From Roseivivax sp. THAF197b (GTDB lineage Bacteria; Pseudomonadota; Alphaproteobacteria; Rhodobacterales; Rhodobacteraceae): 64,000 nucleotides of DNA. Both the position numbers and the translations under genes were made by a program. The notes beneath the pieces were generated by a model, which was not told the DNA's origin, searched no databases, and saw nothing but the letters and a program-made list of their open reading frames with translations. This document shows, one piece after another, positions 26,508 to 34,836 of this stretch. Within the stretch, counting starts at the first letter, position 1; each line of letters begins with the position of its first letter. The DNA is taken from contig NZ_CP045318.1 in assembly GCF_009363255.1 (NCBI RefSeq), forward strand, positions 3,523,501-3,587,500, written 5' to 3'.

Positions 26508-27899
26508 ATGCCCAACGCATTCGCCTTGTTGATCCTCGCGGCCTGGCCGGTCGTGACGGTGATCCTGTTCCGGGAGATGTCCCAGAGGCGGGCCCTTTTG
26601 GCGAGCCTGATCGCAGGCTTCCTGCTTCTGCCGGGACCGCAAGCGGCCTTCGACCTGCCGCTGATCCCGCCGCTCAACAAGACGAACCTGCCCGCGCTGA
26701 TCAGCCTCGTCTGCCTGCTCTACATCAACCCGGAGGACAATCGCCGCCTGCTGCCGGATGGCTGGATCGCGAAGACGCTCGTTCTGACCTATATCTTCGT
26801 CCCCTTCGCCACGGCGGCCACCAACAATGCACCGGTGCTCTGGGGGCGGATCGAATTGCCACCGGTGAGCTACAAGGATGCGCTCGGCCTCTCGATGCAG
26901 CAATTCTTCACCATTTTGCCGATGCTGCTGGCGCGCCTGCACCTCGCGACGGGCGGTGCGATCCGCGATCTGATGGTGGCGCTGGTGATCGCAGCGCTGG
27001 CCTATCTGCCGCTGATGCTGATCGAAGTGCCCTTCGGTCCGGTTCTGCATTCGGCGATCTACGGCTTCCAGCAATCGCTGCCCTTCCAAGCCATTCGGGG
27101 CGATACGTTCCGCCCTGTGGTCTTCCTCGAACATGGGCTTTGGGTGGCCTTCTTCCTGCTGACCGCCACCGCGGCCGCCTGGAGCTTGTGGCGCGCGACG
27201 GAGACCGGCCGCACGCGCTATTTCCTGACCGCCATGGCGCTGAGCGTCATGCTGGTTCTGATCAAATCCTTCGGCGCGCTCTTGATGATGATCCTGCTGC
27301 TGCCCGTCCTGCTGATCCGCGGACGTCGCCTGCAGGTCTATGCCGCCGTCGCGATCGGGCTCTTCTGCATCCTCTATCCGATGCTGAAAAGCGCGGGCTA
27401 CATTCCGCAGGAGCGCATTCTGGGCCAGATCGCCCAGCTGAGCGAAGAGCGGGCCTTCTCGCTCGAATTCCGGCTCGACAACGAATCGATGCTGCTGGAG
27501 CGCGCGCTCGAAAAGCCGATCTTCGGCTGGGGAAGCTGGGCGCGAAATCACATCATCGACCCCGTGAGCGGCAACCTTCTGACGGTCACGGACGGACGCT
27601 GGGTCATCGCGCTGGGCGTGTTCGGCCTTGTCGGATTCCTCGCGGAGTTCGGGCTGCTGATGCTGCCCATCCTCCTTCTGATACGCGCAGGCATCACCCG
27701 GCGGCCCGACGCCTTCGATCCGCTGGCGGTGACATTGTGCCTGCTGCTTGCGGTCAATATCTTCGATCTCATCCCGAATGCCACGCTGACGCCTGTCACC
27801 TGGATGATTGTGGGCGCACTTCTTGGCTATGCCGAAGGTGTCCGCACCCGCGATGTCGACTGGCGCAACCGCCCGCTGGAATGGAAGCCCGTCTTATGA
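26508..27899 (+). CDS. O-antigen polymerase/ligase-like membrane protein (Wzy-like)
   Basis: About 463 residues with roughly ten hydrophobic helices and a large loop near residues 305-365 containing FGWGSWARNHIIDP, the place and type of loop expected for Wzy polymerases or WaaL ligases. Sequence in this family is weakly conserved, so polymerase and ligase cannot be told apart. It is the first gene of an operon coupled by ATGA overlaps to a glycosyltransferase, a GMC oxidoreductase and an SDR, so polymerisation of an exopolysaccharide is the likely role. The ATG at 26508 avoids a charged N-terminal extension. Confidence 0.75.
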   Translation: MPNAFALLILAAWPVVTVILFREMSQRRALLASLIAGFLLLPGPQAAFDLPLIPPLNKTNLPALISLVCLLYINPEDNRRLLPDGWIAKTLVLTYIFVPFATAATNNAPVLWGRIELPPVSYKDALGLSMQQFFTILPMLLARLHLATGGAIRDLMVALVIAALAYLPLMLIEVPFGPVLHSAIYGFQQSLPFQAIRGDTFRPVVFLEHGLWVAFFLLTATAAAWSLWRATETGRTRYFLTAMALSVMLVLIKSFGALLMMILLLPVLLIRGRRLQVYAAVAIGLFCILYPMLKSAGYIPQERILGQIAQLSEERAFSLEFRLDNESMLLERALEKPIFGWGSWARNHIIDPVSGNLLTVTDGRWVIALGVFGLVGFLAEFGLLMLPILLLIRAGITRRPDAFDPLAVTLCLLLAVNIFDLIPNATLTPVTWMIVGALLGYAEGVRTRDVDWRNRPLEWKPVL

Positions 27900-29227
27900 G
27901 TGGCCCCGCACCCCGCCGACCACGCGTCCTCGCCATCGCCGAGGCCGCCAATCCCGATTGGGTCTCCGTCCCGCTTGTGGGTTGGTCGCTGGCCCATGCC
28001 CTGCGCGAGGTCGCCGATGTGCATCTGGTCACGCAGGTGCGCAATCGCGACGCCATTCTTGCGGCAGGCTACGTTGAGGGGCGCGACTTCACCGCCATCG
28101 ATTCCGAGGCGCTGGCCCGCCCGGCCTACAGGCTGGCCGAAAAGCTGCGCGGCGATTCCGGCAAGGGCTGGACGATCCTGCAGGCCGCCAACGCGCTGAG
28201 CTATCCCTATTTCGAACATCTGGTCTGGCGGCGCTTTCGGGACGATCTGATCGCGGGCGACTACGATATCGTGCACCGGATCACGCCTCTCTCGCCCACG
28301 GTGCAATCGACGCTGGCCGCCAAGCTGAACAGGATCGACGTACCGTTCGTGCTGGGTCCGCTCAATGGCGGGGTGCCCTGGCCCGAAGGCTATGATGCGG
28401 CCCGCCGCGCCGAACGCGAATGGCTGGCCCCTCTGCGCGCGGCCTACAAGCTGCTGCCGGGTCGGCGCGCCACCATGGCCCATGCCAGCGCCATCCTCGC
28501 AGGCTCCCGCCACACCGCGTCCGAAGTACCCGCACGCTTTGCCGACAAGGTCGTGTGGCTGCCCGAGAATGGCATCACGCCGGAGCGGTTTTCGCGCCGC
28601 GCCGATCCCGGCAAAGGTAAGCCCCTGCGCGCCGCCTTTGTCGGACGGCTGGTACCCTACAAGGGCTGCGACATGCTGATCGAAGCTGCCCGCCCGCTGA
28701 TCGAGGCGGGTCAGGTCGCGCTCGATATCATCGGCGACGGACCGGAGATGGCGCGCCTGCGCGAACTGGCCGAACCCTTGGGACAAGGCGTCATCTTCCA
28801 CGGATGGCAGCCTCATCACCGGGTGCAGGACATTCTGTCAGGGGCCGATCTCTTGGGGTTCCCGTCTATTCGCGAATTCGGCGGCGGGGTCGTGCTCGAA
28901 GCCATGGCGCTGGGATTGCCCCCGCTCGTGGTCGATTACGCCGGGCCGGGCGAGTTGGTGGATGACGCGGTCGGGTTTACCGTGCCCTGCCTGCCGCCGA
29001 CCGCGCTGATCCCGGAATTGCGCCGGACGCTCCAACATATCGTGGCCGCGCCCGACATCCTGCCGCAGAAAGGCGCCAAGGCCGCCGCGCGCGTCGCGGC
29101 ACAATTCACCTGGCAGGCCAAGGCGGCGCAGATCGCGCGGGTCTACGACTGGGTGCTTGCGGGCCGCACGCAACTCAGGCCGGATCTCTTCGCGGCAGAT
29201 CCTGCCTTGGGGGCGAAGACCGCATGA
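27896..29227 (+). CDS. Glycosyltransferase family 4
   Basis: A 443-residue GT-B protein. The C-terminal donor-binding half carries AAFVGRLVPYKGCDMLIEA and the E-x7-E motif in EFGGGVVLEAMALG, both diagnostic of GT4. The N-terminal half should bind a lipid-linked acceptor. It is coupled by ATGA to genes on both sides. The sugar is not predictable. Confidence 0.9.
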   Translation: MSGPAPRRPRVLAIAEAANPDWVSVPLVGWSLAHALREVADVHLVTQVRNRDAILAAGYVEGRDFTAIDSEALARPAYRLAEKLRGDSGKGWTILQAANALSYPYFEHLVWRRFRDDLIAGDYDIVHRITPLSPTVQSTLAAKLNRIDVPFVLGPLNGGVPWPEGYDAARRAEREWLAPLRAAYKLLPGRRATMAHASAILAGSRHTASEVPARFADKVVWLPENGITPERFSRRADPGKGKPLRAAFVGRLVPYKGCDMLIEAARPLIEAGQVALDIIGDGPEMARLRELAEPLGQGVIFHGWQPHHRVQDILSGADLLGFPSIREFGGGVVLEAMALGLPPLVVDYAGPGELVDDAVGFTVPCLPPTALIPELRRTLQHIVAAPDILPQKGAKAAARVAAQFTWQAKAAQIARVYDWVLAGRTQLRPDLFAADPALGAKTA

Positions 29228-30783
29228 GCCACCCAGCTTTTGACCAGGATTGGGATGTCGTGATCATTGGCACGGGCATCGGTGGCGGCACGGCGGGCCG
29301 CGCGCTGGCCGAAGCCGGATTGCGCGTGCTCTTCCTCGAACAGGGCGCGGAGGGCTTCCGCCGCGAAGAGACACCGCTCGACATGAGCACGCCGCATCGC
29401 GCGGCGCGCCTGGCACGCGGGGCCTTTCCCGATCCGATGCGGCTGACGCTCAATGGCCGGACGGAGCAGCGCTTTCCCTATGCGGGCTCGGGCGTCGGGG
29501 GCTCTTCGGCCTATTACGCCGCAGCTTTGGAACGGCCGGCACCCCATGACCTTGATGACGGCGCAACGCGCCCGCATCCAACCGGCGGCTGGCCTGTTTC
29601 TTTCGCGGTCTTCGAGCCATATTTTTCGCGCGCGGCAACGCTCTACCGGTTGAGCGGCACGGATGATCCGCTGTCGCAGGCAGAGCGCCTGCCCTTGCGC
29701 ACGCCGCCCGAAATGAGCCGCGGCGAAGCCTCGCTCCTGGCCGATCTCGAGCGCGCGGGCCTGCATCCCTACCGGCTGAACACCGCCATCGAGGGCGGAC
29801 CCGATTGCCGCTTCTGCATCGGTCACAAATGCCCCCGGCCCTGCAAGATGGACGGTCGCTCGGCGGGTGTCGAACCGGCGCTTGCCACCGGGCGCGCGGC
29901 CTGCGTGACCGGCGCCGAGGTGCTTCACCTCGAAACCGACGGGGCGCGGATCACAGCCCTCACGCTGCGGCATGAAGGGCAGGTGCACCGCCTGACGCCG
30001 CCGCGCGTGGTCCTTGCGGGGGGTGCATTTGCCTCGCCGCGGCTGTTGCTGGCCTCACGCTCCGAAGCGGCGCCCACGGGCATCGGAAACGCGCGGGATC
30101 AGGTCGGGCGGCACCTGATGTTTCACCTCAACGAGATGATCGCGCTTTGGCCCCGCCGCCATGCATCGGGCGACGGGCCTGCCCGGTCCCTTGCCTTCCG
30201 CGACCTCTATCACGATCCGGAGGACCGCTTCGGCCTCGTGCAATCCATGGGTCTGCGCGCGGATTACGGCCAGATCCTGCAATATCTCGATCAGGTTCTG
30301 GAGAGGCAGGGTCTTGGACGCTTCCGCCGCCTGACCCGCCCGGTCGCGGCCCTGGGGGCATGGGCCTTGGGGCGTGGCTACATCTTCGTGGGCCTTCTGG
30401 AAGACCCGGGCCTGCCCGAGAACCGCGTGCGCTTCGATCCCAAAGAGCCGGAGGCGCTGGTCGTCGACTACACAATGTCCGAGGCGCTTCTGGCCCGGCG
30501 GAAAGCCTTCCGGCGCGCGCTGAAAAAGCGCCTCAGGGGCACACGCCGTTTGCTTCTCTCCCCGGCGCCGGAGCTGAATTACGGCCATGCCTGCGGTACG
30601 CTGCGTTTCGGCTCGGACCCCGCCACATCGGCGCTGACACCCGAGTGCCGACCGCATGGCATCGATAACCTCTGGGTCAGCGACGCCTCCTTCATGCCCT
30701 CGGCCATGGGAGTGAATCCCAGCCTGACCATCGCCGCGAACGCCCTGCGCGTCGCCGATCTGATCCTGGAGGACCGGCGATGA
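29224..30783 (+). CDS. GMC-family FAD oxidoreductase with a four-Cys cluster
   Basis: A 519-residue flavoprotein. The FAD dinucleotide fold is IIGTGIGGGTAG (residues 15-25). The GMC C-terminus has HACGTLRFG and GVNPSLTIAANALRVAD, which should hold the catalytic His and Asn. Cys195, 198, 203 and 207 form CX2CX4CX3C, unlike classical GMC enzymes but resembling members reported to bind an iron-sulfur cluster. No signal peptide is seen, so it acts in the cytoplasm. Lying inside a glycan operon and coupled to an SDR, it probably oxidises a sugar or sugar-lipid. Confidence 0.85.
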   Translation: MSHPAFDQDWDVVIIGTGIGGGTAGRALAEAGLRVLFLEQGAEGFRREETPLDMSTPHRAARLARGAFPDPMRLTLNGRTEQRFPYAGSGVGGSSAYYAAALERPAPHDLDDGATRPHPTGGWPVSFAVFEPYFSRAATLYRLSGTDDPLSQAERLPLRTPPEMSRGEASLLADLERAGLHPYRLNTAIEGGPDCRFCIGHKCPRPCKMDGRSAGVEPALATGRAACVTGAEVLHLETDGARITALTLRHEGQVHRLTPPRVVLAGGAFASPRLLLASRSEAAPTGIGNARDQVGRHLMFHLNEMIALWPRRHASGDGPARSLAFRDLYHDPEDRFGLVQSMGLRADYGQILQYLDQVLERQGLGRFRRLTRPVAALGAWALGRGYIFVGLLEDPGLPENRVRFDPKEPEALVVDYTMSEALLARRKAFRRALKKRLRGTRRLLLSPAPELNYGHACGTLRFGSDPATSALTPECRPHGIDNLWVSDASFMPSAMGVNPSLTIAANALRVADLILEDRR

Positions 30784-31556
30784 GCCGCATCACGCCAGAC
30801 GAGGGACGTATCGTCGTCACAGGTGGCGGATCGGGGCTTGGCCGCGCCCTGGCGCAGCGCTTTGCCGCGCTGGGTTTTGCCGTCACCATCATAGGTCGGC
30901 GCGCGGAGGCGCTGGCGGAAAGTGCTGCCTCGCATCCGCAGATCACGCCCCTGCCGCTCGATATCGCGGATGCCCGCGCAGTGGTGGACGCGTTCCGCGC
31001 GCTGGCGGCCGAGGGTCCGATTGCGGCGCTTGTGAACAACGCGGCCATCTACCCGGTCGAGGATTTCCTGACCGGACGGCCGCAGACCCTTCTCGATGCC
31101 GTCGCCATCAATCTCAGCGGCACGGTCGCCTGCAGTCACGCGGCCTTGCAGGACATGGCGACGCGCGGACGGGGCCGGATCGTCAATGTCGCGACCTTCG
31201 CGGATCAGGTCCCCCTGCCCGGATCGGCGGCCTATTCCGTCTCGAAGGGCGCGCAACGCATCTTCACCCGCGCGCTGATTGCGGAGACCGCGGACCGCTT
31301 GCCCGGTATCGTCATCTCGGACTGGATCCCCGGCGCGCTTCGAACCGAGATGGGCCTGCCCGATGGCATCGCCCCCGAGGACGCCGCGCGCTGGGGCGCG
31401 GCCCTGACGCTTGCGGCGGATCGCGACCTGATGGGCGTGACGTTCGAGCGCGACCGCGAAGTGCTGGCCCCTCAAAGCCTGAAGCGGCGGCTCTTCAACA
31501 CGGTGACGGGTCGAAGGCCGCGCGCCCGGCGGATCACGGATGGCGGCGTTGTCTGA
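30780..31556 (+). CDS. Short-chain dehydrogenase/reductase with Thr at the catalytic Ser position
   Basis: A 258-residue classical SDR: cofactor motif TGGGSGLG at 14-21, NNAA at 86-89, Asn111, Tyr152 and Lys156 (YSVSK). The residue 13 before the Tyr, normally Ser, is Thr139 (NVATFAD), a conservative but uncommon change. It is coupled by ATGA to the GMC oxidoreductase. The pair could invert or remodel a sugar carbon through a keto intermediate. Its 3' end overlaps the convergent WecG-like gene by 23 bases. Confidence 0.86.
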   Translation: MSRITPDEGRIVVTGGGSGLGRALAQRFAALGFAVTIIGRRAEALAESAASHPQITPLPLDIADARAVVDAFRALAAEGPIAALVNNAAIYPVEDFLTGRPQTLLDAVAINLSGTVACSHAALQDMATRGRGRIVNVATFADQVPLPGSAAYSVSKGAQRIFTRALIAETADRLPGIVISDWIPGALRTEMGLPDGIAPEDAARWGAALTLAADRDLMGVTFERDREVLAPQSLKRRLFNTVTGRRPRARRITDGGVV

Positions 31557-32307
31557 GCGCCAACCAAACTTCCCGTGGCACGATCGCCGCGCATGCCACG
31601 TAGCGCATCGCGAGCCTGCGAGGATCGCGCATCATCCGCCACACCCATTCAAGGGCGAAGCGCCGCATCCAGGCCGGTGCGCGTTTCTGCGTACCCGCGA
31701 AGAAATCGAGCCCTGCCCCGATGGAGGCAAAACCCATCCGCGGCTGCATCCGCCGTCCATGGGCGGCGAAGCGTTCCTGCTTGGGCGCACCGAGGGCCAC
31801 GAACAACAGCCCGACGCCCGCATCCGCCGCACGCGCCAGGATATCCGTCGCGGCCTCGCCCTCGGGATCGAAGCCCATCGGCGGCGCTTCGGTGAAGGCG
31901 ATCCTGAGGCCCGGCACCTCGCCGCGCAGGAAGGCCTTGGCCTTCTTCAGAACGTCCTCGGTGCTGCCCACGAAGCCTACATTCACGTCCAGTTGTGCGG
32001 CCAGACGGCACATCGGCACGATCGCATCCGAGCCCGTGACAAGCGACAGGTCATGCCCGGCCATCCGGCCCAGCCACACGATCGGGTTGCCGTCGGCGGT
32101 CACGAGATCATGCGCGGCATAGGCCTCCCGGAAGGCCGCATCGCGCCGCAGCTTCACCAGGTGATCGAGGTTGATCGTCGCCAGCGCGTAGCCTTCGTCC
32201 CGGCGCATCCGTTCGCGCAATTGCGCATCGAGCGCGGCCCGGTCCCGGACCGTCACCGCGATCTGGCTTCCGCCCACATCGAAAGTCATGGCGCGCGTTC
32301 TCGTCAT
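31534..32307 (-). CDS. WecB/TagA/CpsF family glycosyltransferase (GT26)
   Basis: About 257 residues; ATG at 32307, alternative at 32289. Family motifs: TINLDHLVKLRRD, LVTADGNPIVWLGRMAG and LLFVALGAPKQERF. GT26 enzymes add N-acetylmannosamine(-uronate) or a similar sugar to an undecaprenyl-diphosphate-linked acceptor, giving an early step of a surface polymer. It is the only leftward gene in the right-facing arm of the locus. Confidence 0.9.
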   Translation of the reverse strand: MTRTRAMTFDVGGSQIAVTVRDRAALDAQLRERMRRDEGYALATINLDHLVKLRRDAAFREAYAAHDLVTADGNPIVWLGRMAGHDLSLVTGSDAIVPMCRLAAQLDVNVGFVGSTEDVLKKAKAFLRGEVPGLRIAFTEAPPMGFDPEGEAATDILARAADAGVGLLFVALGAPKQERFAAHGRRMQPRMGFASIGAGLDFFAGTQKRAPAWMRRFALEWVWRMMRDPRRLAMRYVACAAIVPREVWLALRQRRHP

Positions 32308-32495
32308 GCATCCGGTCCTAGCAGGGGGACGGGGCGGCAGGGAGACCCGCGCGTGCGCAACGCGAAAAGTGCGACTCTCTTGCGTCAGCAAGGGGGGCAC
32401 CGCGCCGCGCATCTTGCCAATCCCCGCCCGACAAGCGCCATCTTCGGCGGGCATCAAGGCCCCGGCGCGGAGCCGGGCAGAGCAAGAGGGCAGAG

Positions 32496-33695
32496 ATGAA
32501 ACGCGTGGCCTACCTGACCGGGCATTATCCCCGCGCCTCGCATACCTTCATCGAGCGGGAGGTCGCGGCCCTGCGCGCCCAGGGACATGCGGTCGAGACC
32601 TGTTCGATCCGGCGCACGCCCGCCTCGGACCTCTCCGGCCCTGATCAGGTGGCCGAGCAATCCCGCACCTGGCACGTGATCGAACACGCCAAATCGCCCG
32701 CGCGCCTGATCGGCGCGCAGCTGCATTACCTGCGCCGCGCCCCCCACCTCTGGGCAGGCGCGCTGAAGCTCGCGCTTTCGACGTCGGCGGATGGTCCGCG
32801 CGCGCTTTTGTGGCAGATCTTCTACTTCCTCGAAGCCGCCGTTCTGGCGCGTCACCTCGAAGAGCAAGGCGTCGAGCATCTGCACAACCACCTCGCCTCG
32901 CAATCCTGCAACGTGGCGCTTCTGGCCTCGGCGCTGTCGGGTATTCCGTTTTCCTTCACGATCCACGGGCCGGATACCTTCTTCGAAGCGCCCCGCTGGC
33001 ATCTCGGAACCAAGGCGCGGCATGCAGCCTTCGTCGCCTGCATCTCGCATTTTGCCCGCTCGCAACTGATGTGTTTCGCAGCACCTGCCGATTGGGACAA
33101 GCTGCGGATCGTGCATTGCGGCGTCACGCCGGAGGCGTACCGCGCGGAGACGTTCCGGGGCACGCGACTGCTGTTCGTCGGGCGGCTCGTGGGGGTGAAG
33201 GGGCCGCGCCTTCTGCTCGATGCGCTGGTCAGGCTATCCGCGCAGCATCCGGAGGTGACGCTGACCTATATCGGCGACGGCCCGGATCGCGCGGCACTCG
33301 AGGCCAAAGCCCGGTCCGAGGGGCTGGAAGACCGGGTGCGTTTCCTCGGATTTCAGCCACCTGCCGCGGTTGCGGATGCGCTGGCGGACGCGGATGTCTT
33401 CTGCCTGCCGAGCTTCGCCGAGGGCGTCCCCGTCGTCCTGATGGAGGCCATGGCCGCCGAACGCGCGGTCGTCACGAGCCGCATCGCGGGCATCCCCGAA
33501 TTGATCGAGGATGGCGTGACCGGCCGCCTCGTCCCGCCGGGCGACCTCGATGCCTTGACCGATGCGCTGTCCGATTGCCTCAGCGATCCCGACAGATCCC
33601 GCGCCATGGGACAGGCCGCCCGGCGCAAGGTCGCGGCAGAGTTCAACGTGGCGCAGGAAGCCGCCAAGCTGTCGCGCCTGATCGAGGACGCGTGA
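32496..33695 (+). CDS. Glycosyltransferase family 4
   Basis: A 399-residue GT-B enzyme: acceptor-side start VAYLTGHYPRASHTFIEREV, then LLFVGRLVGVKGPRLLLDAL and the E-x7-E motif EGVPVVLMEAMAAE. The N-terminus resembles colanic-acid WcaL/AmsK-type transferases. It overlaps the next glycosyltransferase by TGATG, so the two are translated together. AGAGGGCAGAG precedes the start. Confidence 0.9.
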   Translation: MKRVAYLTGHYPRASHTFIEREVAALRAQGHAVETCSIRRTPASDLSGPDQVAEQSRTWHVIEHAKSPARLIGAQLHYLRRAPHLWAGALKLALSTSADGPRALLWQIFYFLEAAVLARHLEEQGVEHLHNHLASQSCNVALLASALSGIPFSFTIHGPDTFFEAPRWHLGTKARHAAFVACISHFARSQLMCFAAPADWDKLRIVHCGVTPEAYRAETFRGTRLLFVGRLVGVKGPRLLLDALVRLSAQHPEVTLTYIGDGPDRAALEAKARSEGLEDRVRFLGFQPPAAVADALADADVFCLPSFAEGVPVVLMEAMAAERAVVTSRIAGIPELIEDGVTGRLVPPGDLDALTDALSDCLSDPDRSRAMGQAARRKVAAEFNVAQEAAKLSRLIEDA

Positions 33696-34687
33696 TGCCG
33701 ACCGGGGCCCCGAAGACAGCCGTCGACATCGTGCTGATCGGACGCAACGAAGCGGCCCGCCTGCCTGCGGTCCTGTCGGCGGTGGCCGCGACGGACGCAC
33801 GGACGATCTATGTCGATTCAGGCTCGACCGATGGCAGCGCAGAGATCGCGGAGGCGGCGGGTCTGCCTGTCCTGCCGCTGGACCTGTCGGTTCCCTTCAC
33901 GGCGGCGCGCGCGCGCAATGCAGGTGCCGCGGCATTCGAGGCTCCGGCCCCGTATCTGCACTTCATCGACGCCGATTGCGTCCTCGATCCCGGTTGGATG
34001 GAGGAGGCAGTCACCTTCCTTGAGACGCATCCCGATCACGCGATGGTCACGGGCTGGGCCGCCGAGGAACACCCCGAACGCTCCGTCTACAATCGTCTGA
34101 TCGATTGGGAGTGGAAGGCCCCTGCGGGCCGGATCGACGCCTCGACCGGGAACATGCTGGTGCGGCGCGCGGCCTTCGATGCCGTGGGCGGGTTCGATCC
34201 CGCCTTCATCGCCTCCGAGGAAGAGGATCTGTGCCTGCGGCTCATTGCTGCGGGATGGCACCTCGAACGGCTGCCCCGGCTGATGGTGCGGCACGACGCG
34301 GCCATGACCCGGCTCGGGCAATGGTGGCGCCGGACGGAGCGCGCGGGCCACGGGCTCGCGCAAATTGCCGCGAAGCATGGCGTCCGCCGGGTCCGCGAAC
34401 GCCGCCGCGCATGGGTGTTCGGACTGGGCATCCCGCTTGCCGCGTTACTGGCGCTGGCCGTCGCCCCGTCCCTGTCGGCGCTGGTTCTCCTGGCCTATCC
34501 GCTGATCTGGGTGCGAGGTTATCGCGCGATGCGGCGTGACGGCATCGGTGCGCGGGATGCGGCGTCGTTCGCGGGGCTGTTCACGCTGGCGAAATTCCCG
34601 ACTCTGCAAGGCATGCTGCGCTACCATGCGCGTCGATGGTCGGGGCAGGATCTGCACCTGATCGAGTATCGCACGCCCACGCGGTAA
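33695..34687 (+). CDS. Membrane-anchored glycosyltransferase family 2
   Basis: A 330-residue GT-A enzyme: nucleotide-sugar site VDSGSTDGS, acid motif FIDADCV (DxD-like), a GNMLVRR loop and the EEEDLCLRL block that carries the base. C-terminal hydrophobic helices lie near residues 248-275. The ATG overlaps the stop of the GT4 gene. It probably extends the repeat unit on the cytoplasmic face. Confidence 0.88.
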   Translation: MPTGAPKTAVDIVLIGRNEAARLPAVLSAVAATDARTIYVDSGSTDGSAEIAEAAGLPVLPLDLSVPFTAARARNAGAAAFEAPAPYLHFIDADCVLDPGWMEEAVTFLETHPDHAMVTGWAAEEHPERSVYNRLIDWEWKAPAGRIDASTGNMLVRRAAFDAVGGFDPAFIASEEEDLCLRLIAAGWHLERLPRLMVRHDAAMTRLGQWWRRTERAGHGLAQIAAKHGVRRVRERRRAWVFGLGIPLAALLALAVAPSLSALVLLAYPLIWVRGYRAMRRDGIGARDAASFAGLFTLAKFPTLQGMLRYHARRWSGQDLHLIEYRTPTR

Positions 34688-34740
34688 GCCTGGCATTGCG
34701 CCTCGTTTCGTAAACAATACCCGTTTTTTGACCTAATTTT

Positions 34741-34758
34741 GAACAGATTTCCCTGTTC
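34741..34758. promoter_or_regulatory. Inverted repeat upstream of the CpsD-like gene
   Basis: GAACAG at 34741-34746 and CTGTTC at 34753-34758 are perfect inverted copies 6 bases apart, in an AT-rich stretch 80 bases before the CpsD-like start. A TTGACC at 34728 could be a -35 element, which would place the repeat across the promoter. The spacing does not fit the alphaproteobacterial LexA box. Confidence 0.4.
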
Positions 34759-34836
34759 TAAGCGAGGCCGGGTACACAGGTACTCGGAACGCGCAGGACG
34801 TAGTGACATGGACGGTCGGACCACGGATTCGAGCAT

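Noticed and set aside
34741..34758. LexA/SOS box
   Set aside because: The repeat is GAACAG-N6-CTGTTC; the alphaproteobacterial LexA site is a direct GTTC-N7-GTTC and the E. coli site has CTG outside, so the arrangement does not fit.
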